From Planctomycetaceae bacterium (lineage in GTDB: Bacteria; Planctomycetota; Planctomycetia; Pirellulales; Pirellulaceae), in contig SKKK01000485.1 of assembly GCA_007121535.1 (NCBI GenBank), forward strand, positions 1 through 37,663: 37,663 nt of DNA. Reading direction: 5' to 3'. The position numbers and the translations under genes were made by a program. Positions 16,345-35,552 of this stretch are shown one piece after another. How positions within the stretch are numbered: position 1 is the first letter of the stretch; each line of letters opens with the position of its first letter. A model generated the notes under the pieces. That model saw only the letters and a list, made by a program, of their open reading frames with translations. It had not been told where the DNA came from and made no database searches.

Positions 16345-19044
16345 ATGCATCGAATGGCTATCGGTATGGTTTGCTGGATGGTTCTCGGCGGCACGATCGC
16401 TGCCGGCGAAGAGGGCGGGCAGACGTATGTGTGGTGGGAGGCCGAGGAGTTCCAAGAGACCAATCTGCCGAACCCCGTCGATATGCGGGCGCCGGGGAAT
16501 CGAACCCCCGAGCAGCAGGCGAAACTCTCGGGCGGGCGATGGCTGACACCCAGCGGGCCGGCGAGCGATACGCCTTATTTCGTCAAGTACGAAGTCCACG
16601 TGCCGAAGACCGGCGACTACAACTTGTGGACTCGCAAGTTCTGGCATCACGGGCCGTTTCGCTGGCGCTTCGGTGACGACCCGTGGCAGGTCTGTGACCG
16701 GCTGGCACTGCACGATCATACCTTTCTGGAATTGCACTGGGGCGCCTACTGGGTCTTCCTCGGTCCGGTGTCGCTGGAACAAGGAGTCCATACGTTTCAC
16801 ATCGAGATGCTGGACGATCAAGGCGGTGGGGCGATCGACTGTTTCGTCCTGGTCGATGGGCCGTTCACCCCGCGTGGCAAGCTGAAACCGGGCGAACGAG
16901 CAGGGACGGCCGCCGAAGGATTTTTCGCCTGGGAACCCGACACGGACATGATGAAGGACGGGTGCCCGATCGATTTGCGATATCTGAACGAACCGGAAGC
17001 CGGGATCAACGGCTTCGTCCGACGCGACGGCGATCGGTTTGTGCTGGGCGATGGCGAACCGGTGCGTTTCTGGATGGTCCAAGCCAATTTGCGGAATATG
17101 TCGGATTCCGAGATCGACCGGTGGGCGCGGCGGTTGGCCAAGTACGGCGTCAATCTCGTCCGCATGCAACTGACCGATTTCTTCAATCACCATGTCAACG
17201 GAGATCGGCAGGCGTTCGATCAGGAGCTGAAGCGTTTGCACTACGTGGTGGCCGCGCTGAAGCGCGAAGGGATCTATTCCTATCTGGGGCATCTGTACTG
17301 GCACACCAGTAACCGGATCACCGAAGACGTCTTTCCAGGGTTCGGCAAAGGCCATAACGCGATCGGGCTGCTGATCTTCAGCCAGCGGTTCCAGGATTGG
17401 TACAAGCAGTACGTACGCGACATCATGTCGCCGGTGAACCCGTACACGGGCGTACCGCTGGCTGAAGAGCCCGCCGTTGCGTTCGTCGAGATCTGGAACG
17501 AGTCGAATCTGTTGTTTTGGACGTTCAACCCGAAGAATTTGCAGGCAGCAGAACGCGACTTGATCGAGAAGCATTTCGGTGACTGGCTGGCCGCGAAGCA
17601 CGGCTCGCTGCAGCAGGCCATCGAATCGTGGGGTCAGGATCGATCGCCCAACGTACGCACGCCCGATCGCCTTTCCGAAGGTCGCGTGGGGCTGTACTCG
17701 GCGGGGCATCTGACATCGGCCGATTGGGCCGTCAACCAGCGAGTGCCCGGCCGCGCCGCCGACCAACTGCAATGGATGATCGAATCCACGATCGACTTCT
17801 ATCGGACGATGCGACGGGATCTGCGAGACGAAGTCGGGTTAGGGCAGATGATCTCCGGCAGCAACTGGAAGACAGCCGATGGCAGGGTGTTGGGTGGATT
17901 GGATCGTTACACCCATGCTGCCACGGACGTCGTGTTGCGCAACGAATATTTCGGTCCCGAATACGCTAAGAATCCTCGTTTCCACTCGGTGGACCAAGGC
18001 GACACCTATCGATATGCGTCGTCATTGAAGCCACCCGCTACGCCGGGGCCGTTGCTGACGCCTTTGATCGCAGGACACCCGTTCATGATGACAGAAAACA
18101 ACTGGGAGCGTCCGCTTCGCTATCGGGCCGAATGGCCGTTCTTGGTGGCCACTTATGCGCGGATGATGGGCGTGGACGGATGGAATTTTTTCGCGCTGGA
18201 TTCCTCCGATTGGCAGCACACCATGAGCGTTTGGGATCTGAACAATCCGACGGTTCTGGGGCAATTCCCGGCCGCGGCTCTGATGTTTCGCCGAGGCGAT
18301 GTAACCGAACCTGACGCGCCCGCCGTGCTCGAGACGGTCTCTCTGGCCGACGCCTACGCCATGAAGGGTACCAAGCTTTGGGCCGCCGGCGGTAGGGATT
18401 TGCTGTGGGTCGCCAAGATCGGTGACTTGGAGAGCGCGGAAGCTGCCCAAGATTATCCGTTGGACCCCAAGGCGTTTTTTGTCGGCCCGGTCCGGCAGGA
18501 ATTCGTGGAAGGCGAGGGGAAAACACAGACCGTGGATCTGGCCCGCTATATCGATGCGGACAAGAACGTGGTTCGCAGCATGACAGGCGAATTGGTGTGG
18601 GATTTTGGCAAAGGCGTCGTCACCGTCGATACGCCTCGTGCCCAGGGAGCTACCGGCTTTCTGAACGAGGCCGGTCGGATCGCCCTGAGTGACGTGATCA
18701 TCGAGGTGGGCAATCGTTACGGTACCATTCTGGTCGTTTCGCTCGATGACCAACCGATCAAGAGCAGCTCGCGGATCCTGGTGCAGACGGCCACTTGGGA
18801 CCAACCCTACGAATTCGAGACGCAGCCGGACGGCGAATACCAGCGGATCACGAACCTGGGCGGCTATCCCTTGAACGTCGAGCGAATCGATATGCGAGTC
18901 GCCATCCGCGGCGCTGCGGGTAAGACACCCCACGTATTGGACGAGAACGGCTACCCCACCCAAAGGCGCGCGGTCACACGACCTTGGAGTCCCGGGTTGT
19001 CCATCCATCTGCCGCAAGACGCCATTTACACGCTGGTCGAATAG
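16345..19044 (+). CDS. secreted clan GH-A-like glycoside hydrolase with N-terminal carbohydrate-binding-like region
   Basis: 899 residues starting MHRMAIGMVCWMVLGGTIAA, a typical signal peptide. Residues about 28-190 start YVWWEAEEF and look like a CBM35-type beta-sandwich. The catalytic TIM barrel follows, with the proposed acid/base Glu386 in EIWNES and the nucleophile Glu584 in MMTENNW, the arrangement of clan GH-A enzymes (GH5-like). The C-terminal third is probably a beta-sandwich. The start at 16345 follows GGAGGGA by about eight bases; an upstream in-frame ATG at 16222 has no signal peptide. The substrate cannot be read from sequence. Planctomycetes degrade many algal polysaccharides and a rhamnulokinase is encoded nearby, but no direct link is shown. 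Confidence 0.8.
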   Translation: MHRMAIGMVCWMVLGGTIAAGEEGGQTYVWWEAEEFQETNLPNPVDMRAPGNRTPEQQAKLSGGRWLTPSGPASDTPYFVKYEVHVPKTGDYNLWTRKFWHHGPFRWRFGDDPWQVCDRLALHDHTFLELHWGAYWVFLGPVSLEQGVHTFHIEMLDDQGGGAIDCFVLVDGPFTPRGKLKPGERAGTAAEGFFAWEPDTDMMKDGCPIDLRYLNEPEAGINGFVRRDGDRFVLGDGEPVRFWMVQANLRNMSDSEIDRWARRLAKYGVNLVRMQLTDFFNHHVNGDRQAFDQELKRLHYVVAALKREGIYSYLGHLYWHTSNRITEDVFPGFGKGHNAIGLLIFSQRFQDWYKQYVRDIMSPVNPYTGVPLAEEPAVAFVEIWNESNLLFWTFNPKNLQAAERDLIEKHFGDWLAAKHGSLQQAIESWGQDRSPNVRTPDRLSEGRVGLYSAGHLTSADWAVNQRVPGRAADQLQWMIESTIDFYRTMRRDLRDEVGLGQMISGSNWKTADGRVLGGLDRYTHAATDVVLRNEYFGPEYAKNPRFHSVDQGDTYRYASSLKPPATPGPLLTPLIAGHPFMMTENNWERPLRYRAEWPFLVATYARMMGVDGWNFFALDSSDWQHTMSVWDLNNPTVLGQFPAAALMFRRGDVTEPDAPAVLETVSLADAYAMKGTKLWAAGGRDLLWVAKIGDLESAEAAQDYPLDPKAFFVGPVRQEFVEGEGKTQTVDLARYIDADKNVVRSMTGELVWDFGKGVVTVDTPRAQGATGFLNEAGRIALSDVIIEVGNRYGTILVVSLDDQPIKSSSRILVQTATWDQPYEFETQPDGEYQRITNLGGYPLNVERIDMRVAIRGAAGKTPHVLDENGYPTQRRAVTRPWSPGLSIHLPQDAIYTLVE

Positions 19045-19272
19045 GGGGGCGTTGATGCGAATCCGCGCTACCGCCGTCGGCCCGAAAATTCGCATCGTAG
19101 TGAAGGTCCGGATTGCGTAGAATAAGAGCAGTCGTAGCAGTAAAGGCGTCCTGATCCGGCCAAAATGCGCCCAAAACAGACATTTTGGAGGTTCAGGAAA
19201 TTGCTGCCGGGTGGATCGAACGGAATCAGGGGCAGTTATCGGTTAGCAGTCGCATTCGGTTTTCGAAAGGAA
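19045..19272. other. intergenic region before the ACP-PKS operon
   Basis: Contains an inverted pair gatgcgaat (about 19054) and attcgcatc (about 19089) with a loop of roughly 26 bases, possibly a terminator for the glycoside hydrolase gene, though no T-run follows. The rest should hold the promoter for the ACP-PKS operon. I could not identify the promoter elements with confidence. Confidence 0.35.
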
Positions 19273-28865
<9,593 letters not shown>

Positions 28866-28895
28866 TGCAATTTCCTTCCCATGATCCTAACCCGT

Positions 28896-28950
28896 CCATC
28901 CCGACCGCAGTGGGTCCCGACGGCAGTGGGTCCCGACCGCTGGGCGGGAC
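28896..28950. repeat. short 17-bp direct repeats upstream of rhaB
   Basis: tcccgaccgcagtgggt is followed directly by tcccgacggcagtgggt and then the diverged tcccgaccgctgggcggg. The repeats lie 30-85 bases before the rhamnulokinase start, so they could be regulator sites, but nothing shows this. Confidence 0.6.
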
Positions 28951-29058
28951 CCCGCAGAAACAACACCGTTTTTCCATCCCCAGCGTACCCCATACCCGGT
29001 CCGTCGCGAAAGAGGGGGTCCACTGGGCACACAAACCGCTTCACCGATTGTAACGCCC

Positions 29059-29655
29059 TTACAGGGCTAATTCGCTGTGTTGACCACCTACCCAGGGCGA
29101 CGGCGACGCTCGCTCAGCTCGCGTCGCCTTGCCCTGGGCTGATTTGTCGAGCCCCTTCGGGGCAAAGGCACGGGAGTCGTTTTCGGGCAACGACACCACG
29201 TGAAACAGCCGGTCCTCGGCGAACAACAAACCGGCATCTTCGAAGAACCGGTTGAAGAATCGCTGGTAGTTGCCGAACTTGGCAAAGAACGGCTCGTTGA
29301 ACGGCTCGCCGCCTCCTTCGGCCATCAGCCGCGCCCCCGCACACAGTTTCCGGTTCACGTCATGGTTACCCGGCACGATCACCACCTGCTGCCGCGGAAT
29401 CGCCAGTTTCGCCGTCAATTTCTCCAAAAACCCCTGCGCCGCCGCATACTCCGCCGGCAGACTCCATTCCGCCACATCCCCCGAAACCACCAACACCCCC
29501 GGCCGCAGTTCCGACTCCGCCGCCAGCCCCTCCAAATCCTCCGCCAATTTCGCATACAAACAATCCAACGACCGCTCCCCCTCCAGATACCGATGATTCC
29601 GGCCGAATTGCAAATCCGAAAGATGCAGGATGGTCAAGGGTATCACCTCGGCCAT
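29059..29655 (-). pseudogene. 3'-truncated calcineurin-like metallophosphoesterase
   Basis: 198 residues. The first 155 are a good metallophosphoesterase N-terminal half: ILHLSDLQFG (DxH variant, His replaced by Gln), VVSGDVAEW (GD) and VPGNHDVN (GNHD). The later metal-binding histidines expected downstream are missing. From about residue 157 the frame runs into repeat DNA (gggagtcgttttcgg at 29172-29186 and further hairpins), giving a low-complexity tail. I infer that insertion or recombination removed the C-terminal half. Similar domains can be N-terminal effector modules of large STAND-type proteins, but the rest is lost so that cannot be tested. Product probably inactive. Confidence 0.75.
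29090..29190. repeat. hairpin cluster replacing the metallophosphoesterase 3' end
   Basis: cagggcgacggcgacgc and gcgtcgccttgccctg form an imperfect stem (about 29094-29138). gccccttcggggc (about 29151-29163) is a short perfect hairpin. gggagtcgttttcgg follows at 29172-29186 and matches the inner arm of the element at 4015-4189. Confidence 0.75.
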
Positions 29656-29733
29656 AGATCATACCACGGAAGTGGACGCATTGGGAGGAAATACGCCCTC
29701 GTCAATCAGAATCGATTGTTTCACCGTTGGCAG

Positions 29734-30015
29734 CTACGGCTCGACATCGGCGACGACCAGCGAGCGGCGTGCGTTTGATTTCATGATCGACAACCAGTGT
29801 CCGACGCGGCGGTAGCTCTCCACTTCGATGCTTTCCTGCCCGGTCAACGGGCTTTCTTGCCCCTTGTCGGCCAACTCGTTCATCCGATCCGTGTCTCGCT
29901 GAGGGAACGAAAGGCTGAGGATGGCACGAGCCACATCGGGCGGGAAATCCGGTCGTTCCGGCGACACGAGCCGTGTCAGGATCGAGAGTTCGGTATCCAG
30001 TGTACTCGTTTCCAT
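29734..30015 (-). CDS. small conserved planctomycete-type protein, unknown function
   Basis: 93 residues from METSTLDTELSILTRLV. The pattern of a leading helix, then RMNELADKGQESPLTGQE and SYRRVGHWLSIMKSNARRSL, matches a small protein family I recall as common in planctomycetes and cyanobacteria, often encoded just before an HNH endonuclease gene. No HNH gene follows here; the next gene is the truncated metallophosphoesterase. An upstream in-frame ATG at 30024 is equally possible, and a much longer reading to 30222 adds sequence that looks like a dispersed element rather than protein. Likely a cytoplasmic helical protein; a toxin-antitoxin-like role is conjecture. Confidence 0.6.
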   Translation of the reverse strand: METSTLDTELSILTRLVSPERPDFPPDVARAILSLSFPQRDTDRMNELADKGQESPLTGQESIEVESYRRVGHWLSIMKSNARRSLVVADVEP

Positions 30016-30208
30016 CGCGAGCATTCCAAAACGAACTTGGGACCATTCGCCATCACCACTTTTGATTTTACGGTCTCCCACTGGAAGCATGCAAGACCAC
30101 CCGAGCCCTTTGGTCTGCACCCCGTGAAAAACTGCCCGGTTCCGGGTTCGGGCGAGCCATACGAAGAGGCCGTCGGCAGTCGAAGGAAGAGCAAGATGGG
30201 GGTTGTCA

Positions 30209-30680
30209 TCATCTCGGCGCATTGGCTGGCTGCGCCGTCGGCCATAGGCGGACCTCGTGTCGGCCCTTCCGGATCACGGCGAACGGGCCGGCGATCGTTC
30301 GGGATTCGTCGCGCGGGCGACCGAGCAGATCGAGCGACACGTCCACGACGCCGTCGGGTGTGGTGAGTCCTTGATTCACATGAGGCCGCACGCCGATGAA
30401 GTCGTGGGAGATCACGGGATGCTGGTGGTGGCTGAGCTTCGCGGGAAGGTCGAGAGAAATGACGACGCCGCTGTCGTCGCTGCGCACCTGGAAAGGGGCC
30501 GCGTCATCGAGTACAAGGCTGTTCTTGTCGGCCCAGGATGAGGGCTTCGCGACGGCGAGGAACACATTGTGGTCGATCAGGAAGCCTTCGGCTTGCGGGG
30601 CTCCGTCCAGTCCCGCACCGATGAACAGGTTGTTGAACCAGCGATCGTTGCGAAGACGGATGTCGAGCCGGCCGGTTCAC
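30209..30680 (-). pseudogene. C-terminal fragment of a secreted beta-helix-type protein
   Basis: Read on the minus strand from about 30680, the frame gives GRLDIRLRNDRWFNNLFIG, then FLIDHNVFLAVAKPSSWADK, VISHDFIGVRP and a final RKGRHEVRLWP. This resembles the C-terminal end of right-handed parallel beta-helix polysaccharide-active proteins. There is no start codon: the frame opens only after a stop, at the point where the neighbouring fragment's homology ends. It is the downstream half of a chimera of two unrelated gene remnants. Confidence 0.6.
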
Positions 30681-30959
30681 GACGACCAGGATCTCCTTAT
30701 TCCTGGCTTTCTGAATCACCCAATCGACATGGGCAAAATACGCCTCGTTCGGAGTCGAAAAGTCCCCCGGCGTCTTGAAGGGCCCGTCACCGTACTTGTT
30801 CTTGGGCCAATCGTCGGCGAACCTGTGCTCGATAAGGTTGAAGAGGATTGCATTGAACCCTTTCTGGCGACGGTTCTCCAGATATTCGGCCACGTGGTAC
30901 CAGCAATTTCCGCTGAAGGAGAAGATGGCCCAGTCTCCAGGGAAAAACGACGGTAGCAT
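30675..30959 (-). pseudogene. internal fragment of a DUF4038/apiosidase-like glycoside hydrolase
   Basis: The minus-strand frame from 30959 contains YLENRRQKGFNAILFNLIEH and TPNEAYFAHVDWVIQKA, hallmark segments of the DUF4038 (apiosidase-like) TIM barrel. The catalytic C-terminal part and the N-terminal signal peptide are missing. Recognisable homology stops after ILVVV near 30678, where the other fragment's frame takes over. The open frame continues out of register to 30504. Not expected to be functional. Confidence 0.65.
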
Positions 30960-31022
30960 TTCGCGGTTTCCTTGTAGCTTCTTTCAAGAGAACGGGCAGC
31001 CTGGCAGCGGGTGGCGGTGGCT

Positions 31023-34000
31023 TCAGCCGCCCATTTGGGTGAAGAGGGCATCGTGGAAGTCTGACAGGTCGTCTGATAACCGATCGGCCGATGGTTCGAC
31101 CAGCGATGACAGCATCTCGTCCAGCGGTTCCCATTCGTCGAATTGGCGACTCGATAACTCGCCGGATGAAACCCCGGGCCTGTCACTTCGTGAATACAGG
31201 CTCGCCGACGATTCGTGACGCAACAACCATGCCGGCTGAGCTTCGTGCCTCGCAGTGGTCCCCAACACAAAACCCTGTGGCCGTTCCGCTAGGAAGGCAT
31301 CTTGGCGGGCGTTCCCAACAAGGTTCCCATGTTGCCAAGACAGACTTGGTGAGCGTTCCGCTTGCAGGGCCGCGTGAGCTTCATCGACTGCCAAGGTCGA
31401 CTGCCGAGGTAACGCCCGGGCCTGTCGCCCATCGTCGGATGATACCTTACTACCACCAGCATCCGACGCTTCCCCTTCGCCGTCGGCCAATTGGGCTACG
31501 CCCGCGCCGCCACCGCTGGCACCGTTTCGCCAGGCGTCTGGGAAGTTGGGCGGGAAAACGAGCGTCTGTTCGCCCGATTGCACTCCCAGCCGAGTCTTGC
31601 CGAAATTGGGCGCGAAGAACGCCAGATCGCCGAAATCGACTCGGCCGGACTTGTCGAAATCCGCCCACCAGACGTACGGTGGTTCGGACGCAGGTTCGCC
31701 CACCGACTTGCCGAACGCAGCGGCGAAGAACGAGAAATCGCCGAAATCGATTTGATTGTTGTCCTCGATGTCGTAGACCACCGCCCACAACTCGGTGTCC
31801 GGAGTATCGCCCAACTCTGCCGTTGTAAGTCCATCGACGCCCACCAAGCGGGTCTGGGCCTGATCCAATGCCAGTTGCATATCGTACGGACCGATGCTTA
31901 TTCCGCCTTGGTCCACCGGCACGTTGTCCTCGTCGATCGAAGCGAAGCGGACTCGAGCCAAGAGCACGTAGGCATCGTCGCCCGCGTCCATCCGTTCCGT
32001 CCGACCACCGATCTCGCTGACCAGCCCCAAGGCATCGTGGATTGCTCCGGTCGGGTCCTTTGTGAACGCCGGGCCGTGTTCGATTTCCTGTGCCGTCAGA
32101 TAGTCCGTGAAGTACTGCAAATCCACGCTTGCTGCGGCAACGCCCAGCGCAGTCGTATCCGGCGTGCTGACCCAGATCTCGACCCAAAACGATTGCCACT
32201 CGTGGACCCAATCCGCACTGGCGGGCAAAGCCGCAAGTAGCCCACCTTCGCCGGTCTCGGTGGGCTCACTGACGATCGTCATATCGATCCGCGTTCCGCC
32301 GATATTTTCGAGCACCACGTCGTTGCCATCGCCGCCTACGTACGTGATCGTGGCAACCAGCCCGCTACCGAGGAAGTCCGAGAGCACGGCGCCTTCGGGC
32401 AGGCCGGCGAACGTGCCGATCACCGGGTCGCCGCCGGAGTTGTTGACGATGGTAAACGCGTCGCCCGCCGCTGGCAGGTGCGAACCGCTGATCTCCAGCA
32501 CGGCGCCGGTCAGGTCCACCGCGCCTGCCACGTTCAGTTGCGAATACTCGGTGTCCACCTCGGTCCCGTCGATCCGGATCGCCAACGCCGCGCCGTCCGC
32601 AAACGAAACGCTGCCAGCCGTGGCATCCGTGCCGCCAGTCAGCGGCTGGACCGCCGTGCCCGGATCGAAAACCAGCGTTCCGCCGCCCGTGTCGATCGAA
32701 CCGGAATCGAAGACAATGCCGGCGCCGCTGACCAACGTCATATCCGTGGCGGCCGCGCGATTCAGGGGGACTGTGATTTGAAATTCGCCGCTGTCGGCCC
32801 CGCCGATCGTCAACGTCGCGGCTTGGATGCGATCGAGTTCGGCGGCGGTCAGACCCAAAGTCAACGGACTGCCCGTCAGCACGTCGGCGCCGCCCAGATC
32901 GATCCGAGTGCCGGGCGTCAGCGGCTGCACAACAACGCTGCCGGCGCCGGCGTCGACCGAGGCGCCCGACGGCAAGTCGATGGAATCGGCGATCAGGGTG
33001 ATGGCGGGAGCAGCCATCTGACCGAGATCGGACAGGGCGATGCCAACACGATCAGCTCCCGTTCCGGTTTCCCCGACGCCAAGGACCGCAAGGGAACCGG
33101 TGCTGCGAATCGGGCGCGTCACGTTCAAGGGACCGTCGGCCGCGATCCACACGTCGCCACCGGCATCGATACCGTAATAGGCGATGTCCAGCGGTCCGGC
33201 GTTTTTCACGTAGAATCCGGCGAAAGACTCTCCGAACAGTTCGTCCACTTGGAGGTCGAGCGGATGGGCAGCCGTGCCGACGGCACCGACGTCGAAGGTG
33301 AGCAATTCGGCCGCTGCCGAAATGATGTTGGGATACGCGTCGCCGCCGTTCAGAATCGAACCTTCGCGGCTCACTACGACGACGAACCAAGTGGACACCA
33401 GGCTGCCGAGCGTGATGTCACCATCGGCAAACAGCTTGATCTCGCCGTCCCGCGCATCGATCAGCGCCCCATCGGCCATGTGGATACTCCCGCCGGCATC
33501 CACTTCGAGGACTGGAAGGCCCGGGGTGAGACTGACTACCGCATCAACGTGGCTTTCCGCGGTGAAGAAGATGTCTCCCAAGGCCCAGAGTCCGGCCAAC
33601 TGGCCGCCGTGCGTGAGCAGCGTGCCGTTGATGATCAGATTACGGTCAGAGACCAGGAAGACATCCCTCCCCGCCGTATCGATCGTGGCATTAAGCACCA
33701 AGTCGCCGTCGTTCCATGTCTCAACGTCCAGCAGACTGCCTCCGGTAAGGATGTTCGCGTCGATGTGGATCGTATGGCCGCTCAAAGACAGGAAGTTATC
33801 GCCGGCCGTATCCACAATCGGCTCGGTAATCGTAAGATCCCCGTCCGCCGCAATACTGGCGTGGTCGGCAACCACAATCCCGTTCAGCTCGGAGGTGACG
33901 CCACCGACGATCAACGGGCCATCGTTGTACACGAACAGCACGCCGGCGCCGCCATCCGCCTCGATCCTTTCGACGCTCAACTGCAAAAAGCTACCATGGA

Positions 34001-35552
34001 ATCCGTCTAGCTGGCCGACGCCTGCCGAGGCAACCAACTCCGCCGTGGCGGCCACCAAGTCCGTTTGGGCACCGTCCGGATCGCCGAGAATCGAACCGCT
34101 GGTCGCTTCCAACCGGGCAGCGCCGGTCGTGGATACCCGGGCGGTGAAGCGGATGTCGCCGGTGGTTACCCGAAGATCGCCACTGCCGATGTCGGTCGGG
34201 TTCGTCTGGAATCGCACGGTGTCGTCGGCTTTGGCCAGGACGATCAAATCCGCGTCGAACGCGGTGGCCAGACCTTCCACGTGAATCGAATCGGGGCCGC
34301 TGCCTGTGGTTGTGTCGACGATCAGCGATGCTGTCGGGTTGGCGAAGGTCACCGATTCACCGAGTGTCGAGTCGATCAGCGACGTACCATCTGGCCCGAT
34401 GGCATCGCTCAGCACGATCGTCTCGCTGCCGCCCGTGAACGAAAACACCCGGTGGGCGGCGTCCAGGCTATCGCTAATCGGTTCCAACCCCGTGTAGGTA
34501 ATACCCGAGGCCGACGTTCCACCGCCGTCCGGATCCAGCAGGATGCTGCCGTCGCTGGCGTTGACAAAGGTGTGCGTGATCGTGGAGAACAGCCCGCTGG
34601 ACGTTCCCCGGTCCAGCACCAGCGTCCCGCCCGGCAAACCGCTGGCCGGATACTCGCCATGGAATGCCAAGCCCCCGGCGGGGATCGGGTTGCCGCCGGA
34701 AAAATCGAGCGCCAACACGCCGCCGGCCAATCCGACGATCAGGGATTCGGTCACCAGATTCGATGGAATGGTGATGGTCCGGCCGTCGGAACTGAGGGTG
34801 CCGCCCTCCGGCGCGGCCAAGAACCGTTCGCTGGCATCGCTGATCACCAAATCTTGCCCACTGATTGTGACCGTCATTTCGTTGGGCGTGTCGGTCGGAT
34901 CGATATCGGCGATGGCCAGCGTTCCGTCAGCCACGGTGGCGCTGAGCGTAGGGTCGAAGCCGGTGACCGGCAACAGCATCGTTCCTTGATAGTTCGGATC
35001 GCCACTGACCAGCGTGTGAGTGACGTGAGTCTCGACGAACTCCTCGCCAGCGGCGATCCGGACCGCTCGAGGCACGTTCCAGTCCCCGGCCGTGAAATCG
35101 ACGAAAGCGTTGGTCGGGTTGGCGTCGTCCACCGCCGTCAACGCATCGTTGTCGGTGCTGAAAAAGATCGTCACATCGTGCTTCGGCTGGCTGGTGAGTG
35201 CGATCCAGTAGTGCGTCTGAGCGCCGCGTTGAACGTCGATCGAGTCGATCGGTTCGGTGCCCAACGCATCGCGAGAGAACACTACGCCCGCCGCATCGTT
35301 ATCAGTGATCGTGACCGTCACGTCGGGGATGGCGAGCGTCGTCGGATACATCGGATCGTTGACCGTACCCGTAATCAAATGGCTGATGCTGCCCGTATGC
35401 GTTCCTTCGGCAATCTTGTCGTCGATGGCGCGGGAGGGCCCCAATTCGATCATGGACACCGATAGCATGGCGCGCGTTTCGAGTGATTCCAGCGACAGAC
35501 GACGGAATCGACCGGCCATGGCAGCGGTTCGGCGTTTACGAGGAGAATACAT
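31023..35552 (-). CDS. giant secreted LEPR-XLL protein with C-terminal dockerin-like repeats
   Basis: 1509 residues. The N-terminus is basic (MYSPRKRRTAAMAGRFRR) then LESLETRAMLS (21-31), the planctomycete LEPR-XLL-type export or sorting motif. Next come Calx-beta-like segments (TDNDAAGVVF, TLAIADIDPT), a long beta-rich haemagglutinin-like stretch (about 200-950), a region like autotransporter-associated repeats ending GGDGNDVVL, and near 1255-1310 two EF-hand/dockerin-like repeats (DIEDNNQIDFGDF, DFDKSGRVDFGDL), which normally bind calcium. A Ser/Ala/Glu-rich tail follows. GGAGG lies nine bases before the ATG at 35552; a longer reading from 35678 lacks this support. Probably a cell-surface or matrix protein. 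The dockerin segment is nearly identical to that of the gene at the right edge. Confidence 0.88.
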   Translation of the reverse strand: MYSPRKRRTAAMAGRFRRLSLESLETRAMLSVSMIELGPSRAIDDKIAEGTHTGSISHLITGTVNDPMYPTTLAIPDVTVTITDNDAAGVVFSRDALGTEPIDSIDVQRGAQTHYWIALTSQPKHDVTIFFSTDNDALTAVDDANPTNAFVDFTAGDWNVPRAVRIAAGEEFVETHVTHTLVSGDPNYQGTMLLPVTGFDPTLSATVADGTLAIADIDPTDTPNEMTVTISGQDLVISDASERFLAAPEGGTLSSDGRTITIPSNLVTESLIVGLAGGVLALDFSGGNPIPAGGLAFHGEYPASGLPGGTLVLDRGTSSGLFSTITHTFVNASDGSILLDPDGGGTSASGITYTGLEPISDSLDAAHRVFSFTGGSETIVLSDAIGPDGTSLIDSTLGESVTFANPTASLIVDTTTGSGPDSIHVEGLATAFDADLIVLAKADDTVRFQTNPTDIGSGDLRVTTGDIRFTARVSTTGAARLEATSGSILGDPDGAQTDLVAATAELVASAGVGQLDGFHGSFLQLSVERIEADGGAGVLFVYNDGPLIVGGVTSELNGIVVADHASIAADGDLTITEPIVDTAGDNFLSLSGHTIHIDANILTGGSLLDVETWNDGDLVLNATIDTAGRDVFLVSDRNLIINGTLLTHGGQLAGLWALGDIFFTAESHVDAVVSLTPGLPVLEVDAGGSIHMADGALIDARDGEIKLFADGDITLGSLVSTWFVVVVSREGSILNGGDAYPNIISAAAELLTFDVGAVGTAAHPLDLQVDELFGESFAGFYVKNAGPLDIAYYGIDAGGDVWIAADGPLNVTRPIRSTGSLAVLGVGETGTGADRVGIALSDLGQMAAPAITLIADSIDLPSGASVDAGAGSVVVQPLTPGTRIDLGGADVLTGSPLTLGLTAAELDRIQAATLTIGGADSGEFQITVPLNRAAATDMTLVSGAGIVFDSGSIDTGGGTLVFDPGTAVQPLTGGTDATAGSVSFADGAALAIRIDGTEVDTEYSQLNVAGAVDLTGAVLEISGSHLPAAGDAFTIVNNSGGDPVIGTFAGLPEGAVLSDFLGSGLVATITYVGGDGNDVVLENIGGTRIDMTIVSEPTETGEGGLLAALPASADWVHEWQSFWVEIWVSTPDTTALGVAAASVDLQYFTDYLTAQEIEHGPAFTKDPTGAIHDALGLVSEIGGRTERMDAGDDAYVLLARVRFASIDEDNVPVDQGGISIGPYDMQLALDQAQTRLVGVDGLTTAELGDTPDTELWAVVYDIEDNNQIDFGDFSFFAAAFGKSVGEPASEPPYVWWADFDKSGRVDFGDLAFFAPNFGKTRLGVQSGEQTLVFPPNFPDAWRNGASGGGAGVAQLADGEGEASDAGGSKVSSDDGRQARALPRQSTLAVDEAHAALQAERSPSLSWQHGNLVGNARQDAFLAERPQGFVLGTTARHEAQPAWLLRHESSASLYSRSDRPGVSSGELSSRQFDEWEPLDEMLSSLVEPSADRLSDDLSDFHDALFTQMGG

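Noticed and set aside
30040-30222. Long N-terminal extension of the 93-residue protein
   Set aside because: The added sequence has no fold I recognise, looks like a dispersed element seen in planctomycete annotations, and an internal ATG fits the family start.
32478-34010. A 510-codon plus-strand open frame opposite the giant dockerin gene
   Set aside because: Shadow frame with low-complexity translation and no recognisable domain; the minus strand carries the LEPR-XLL motif, a GGAGG site and dockerin repeats.
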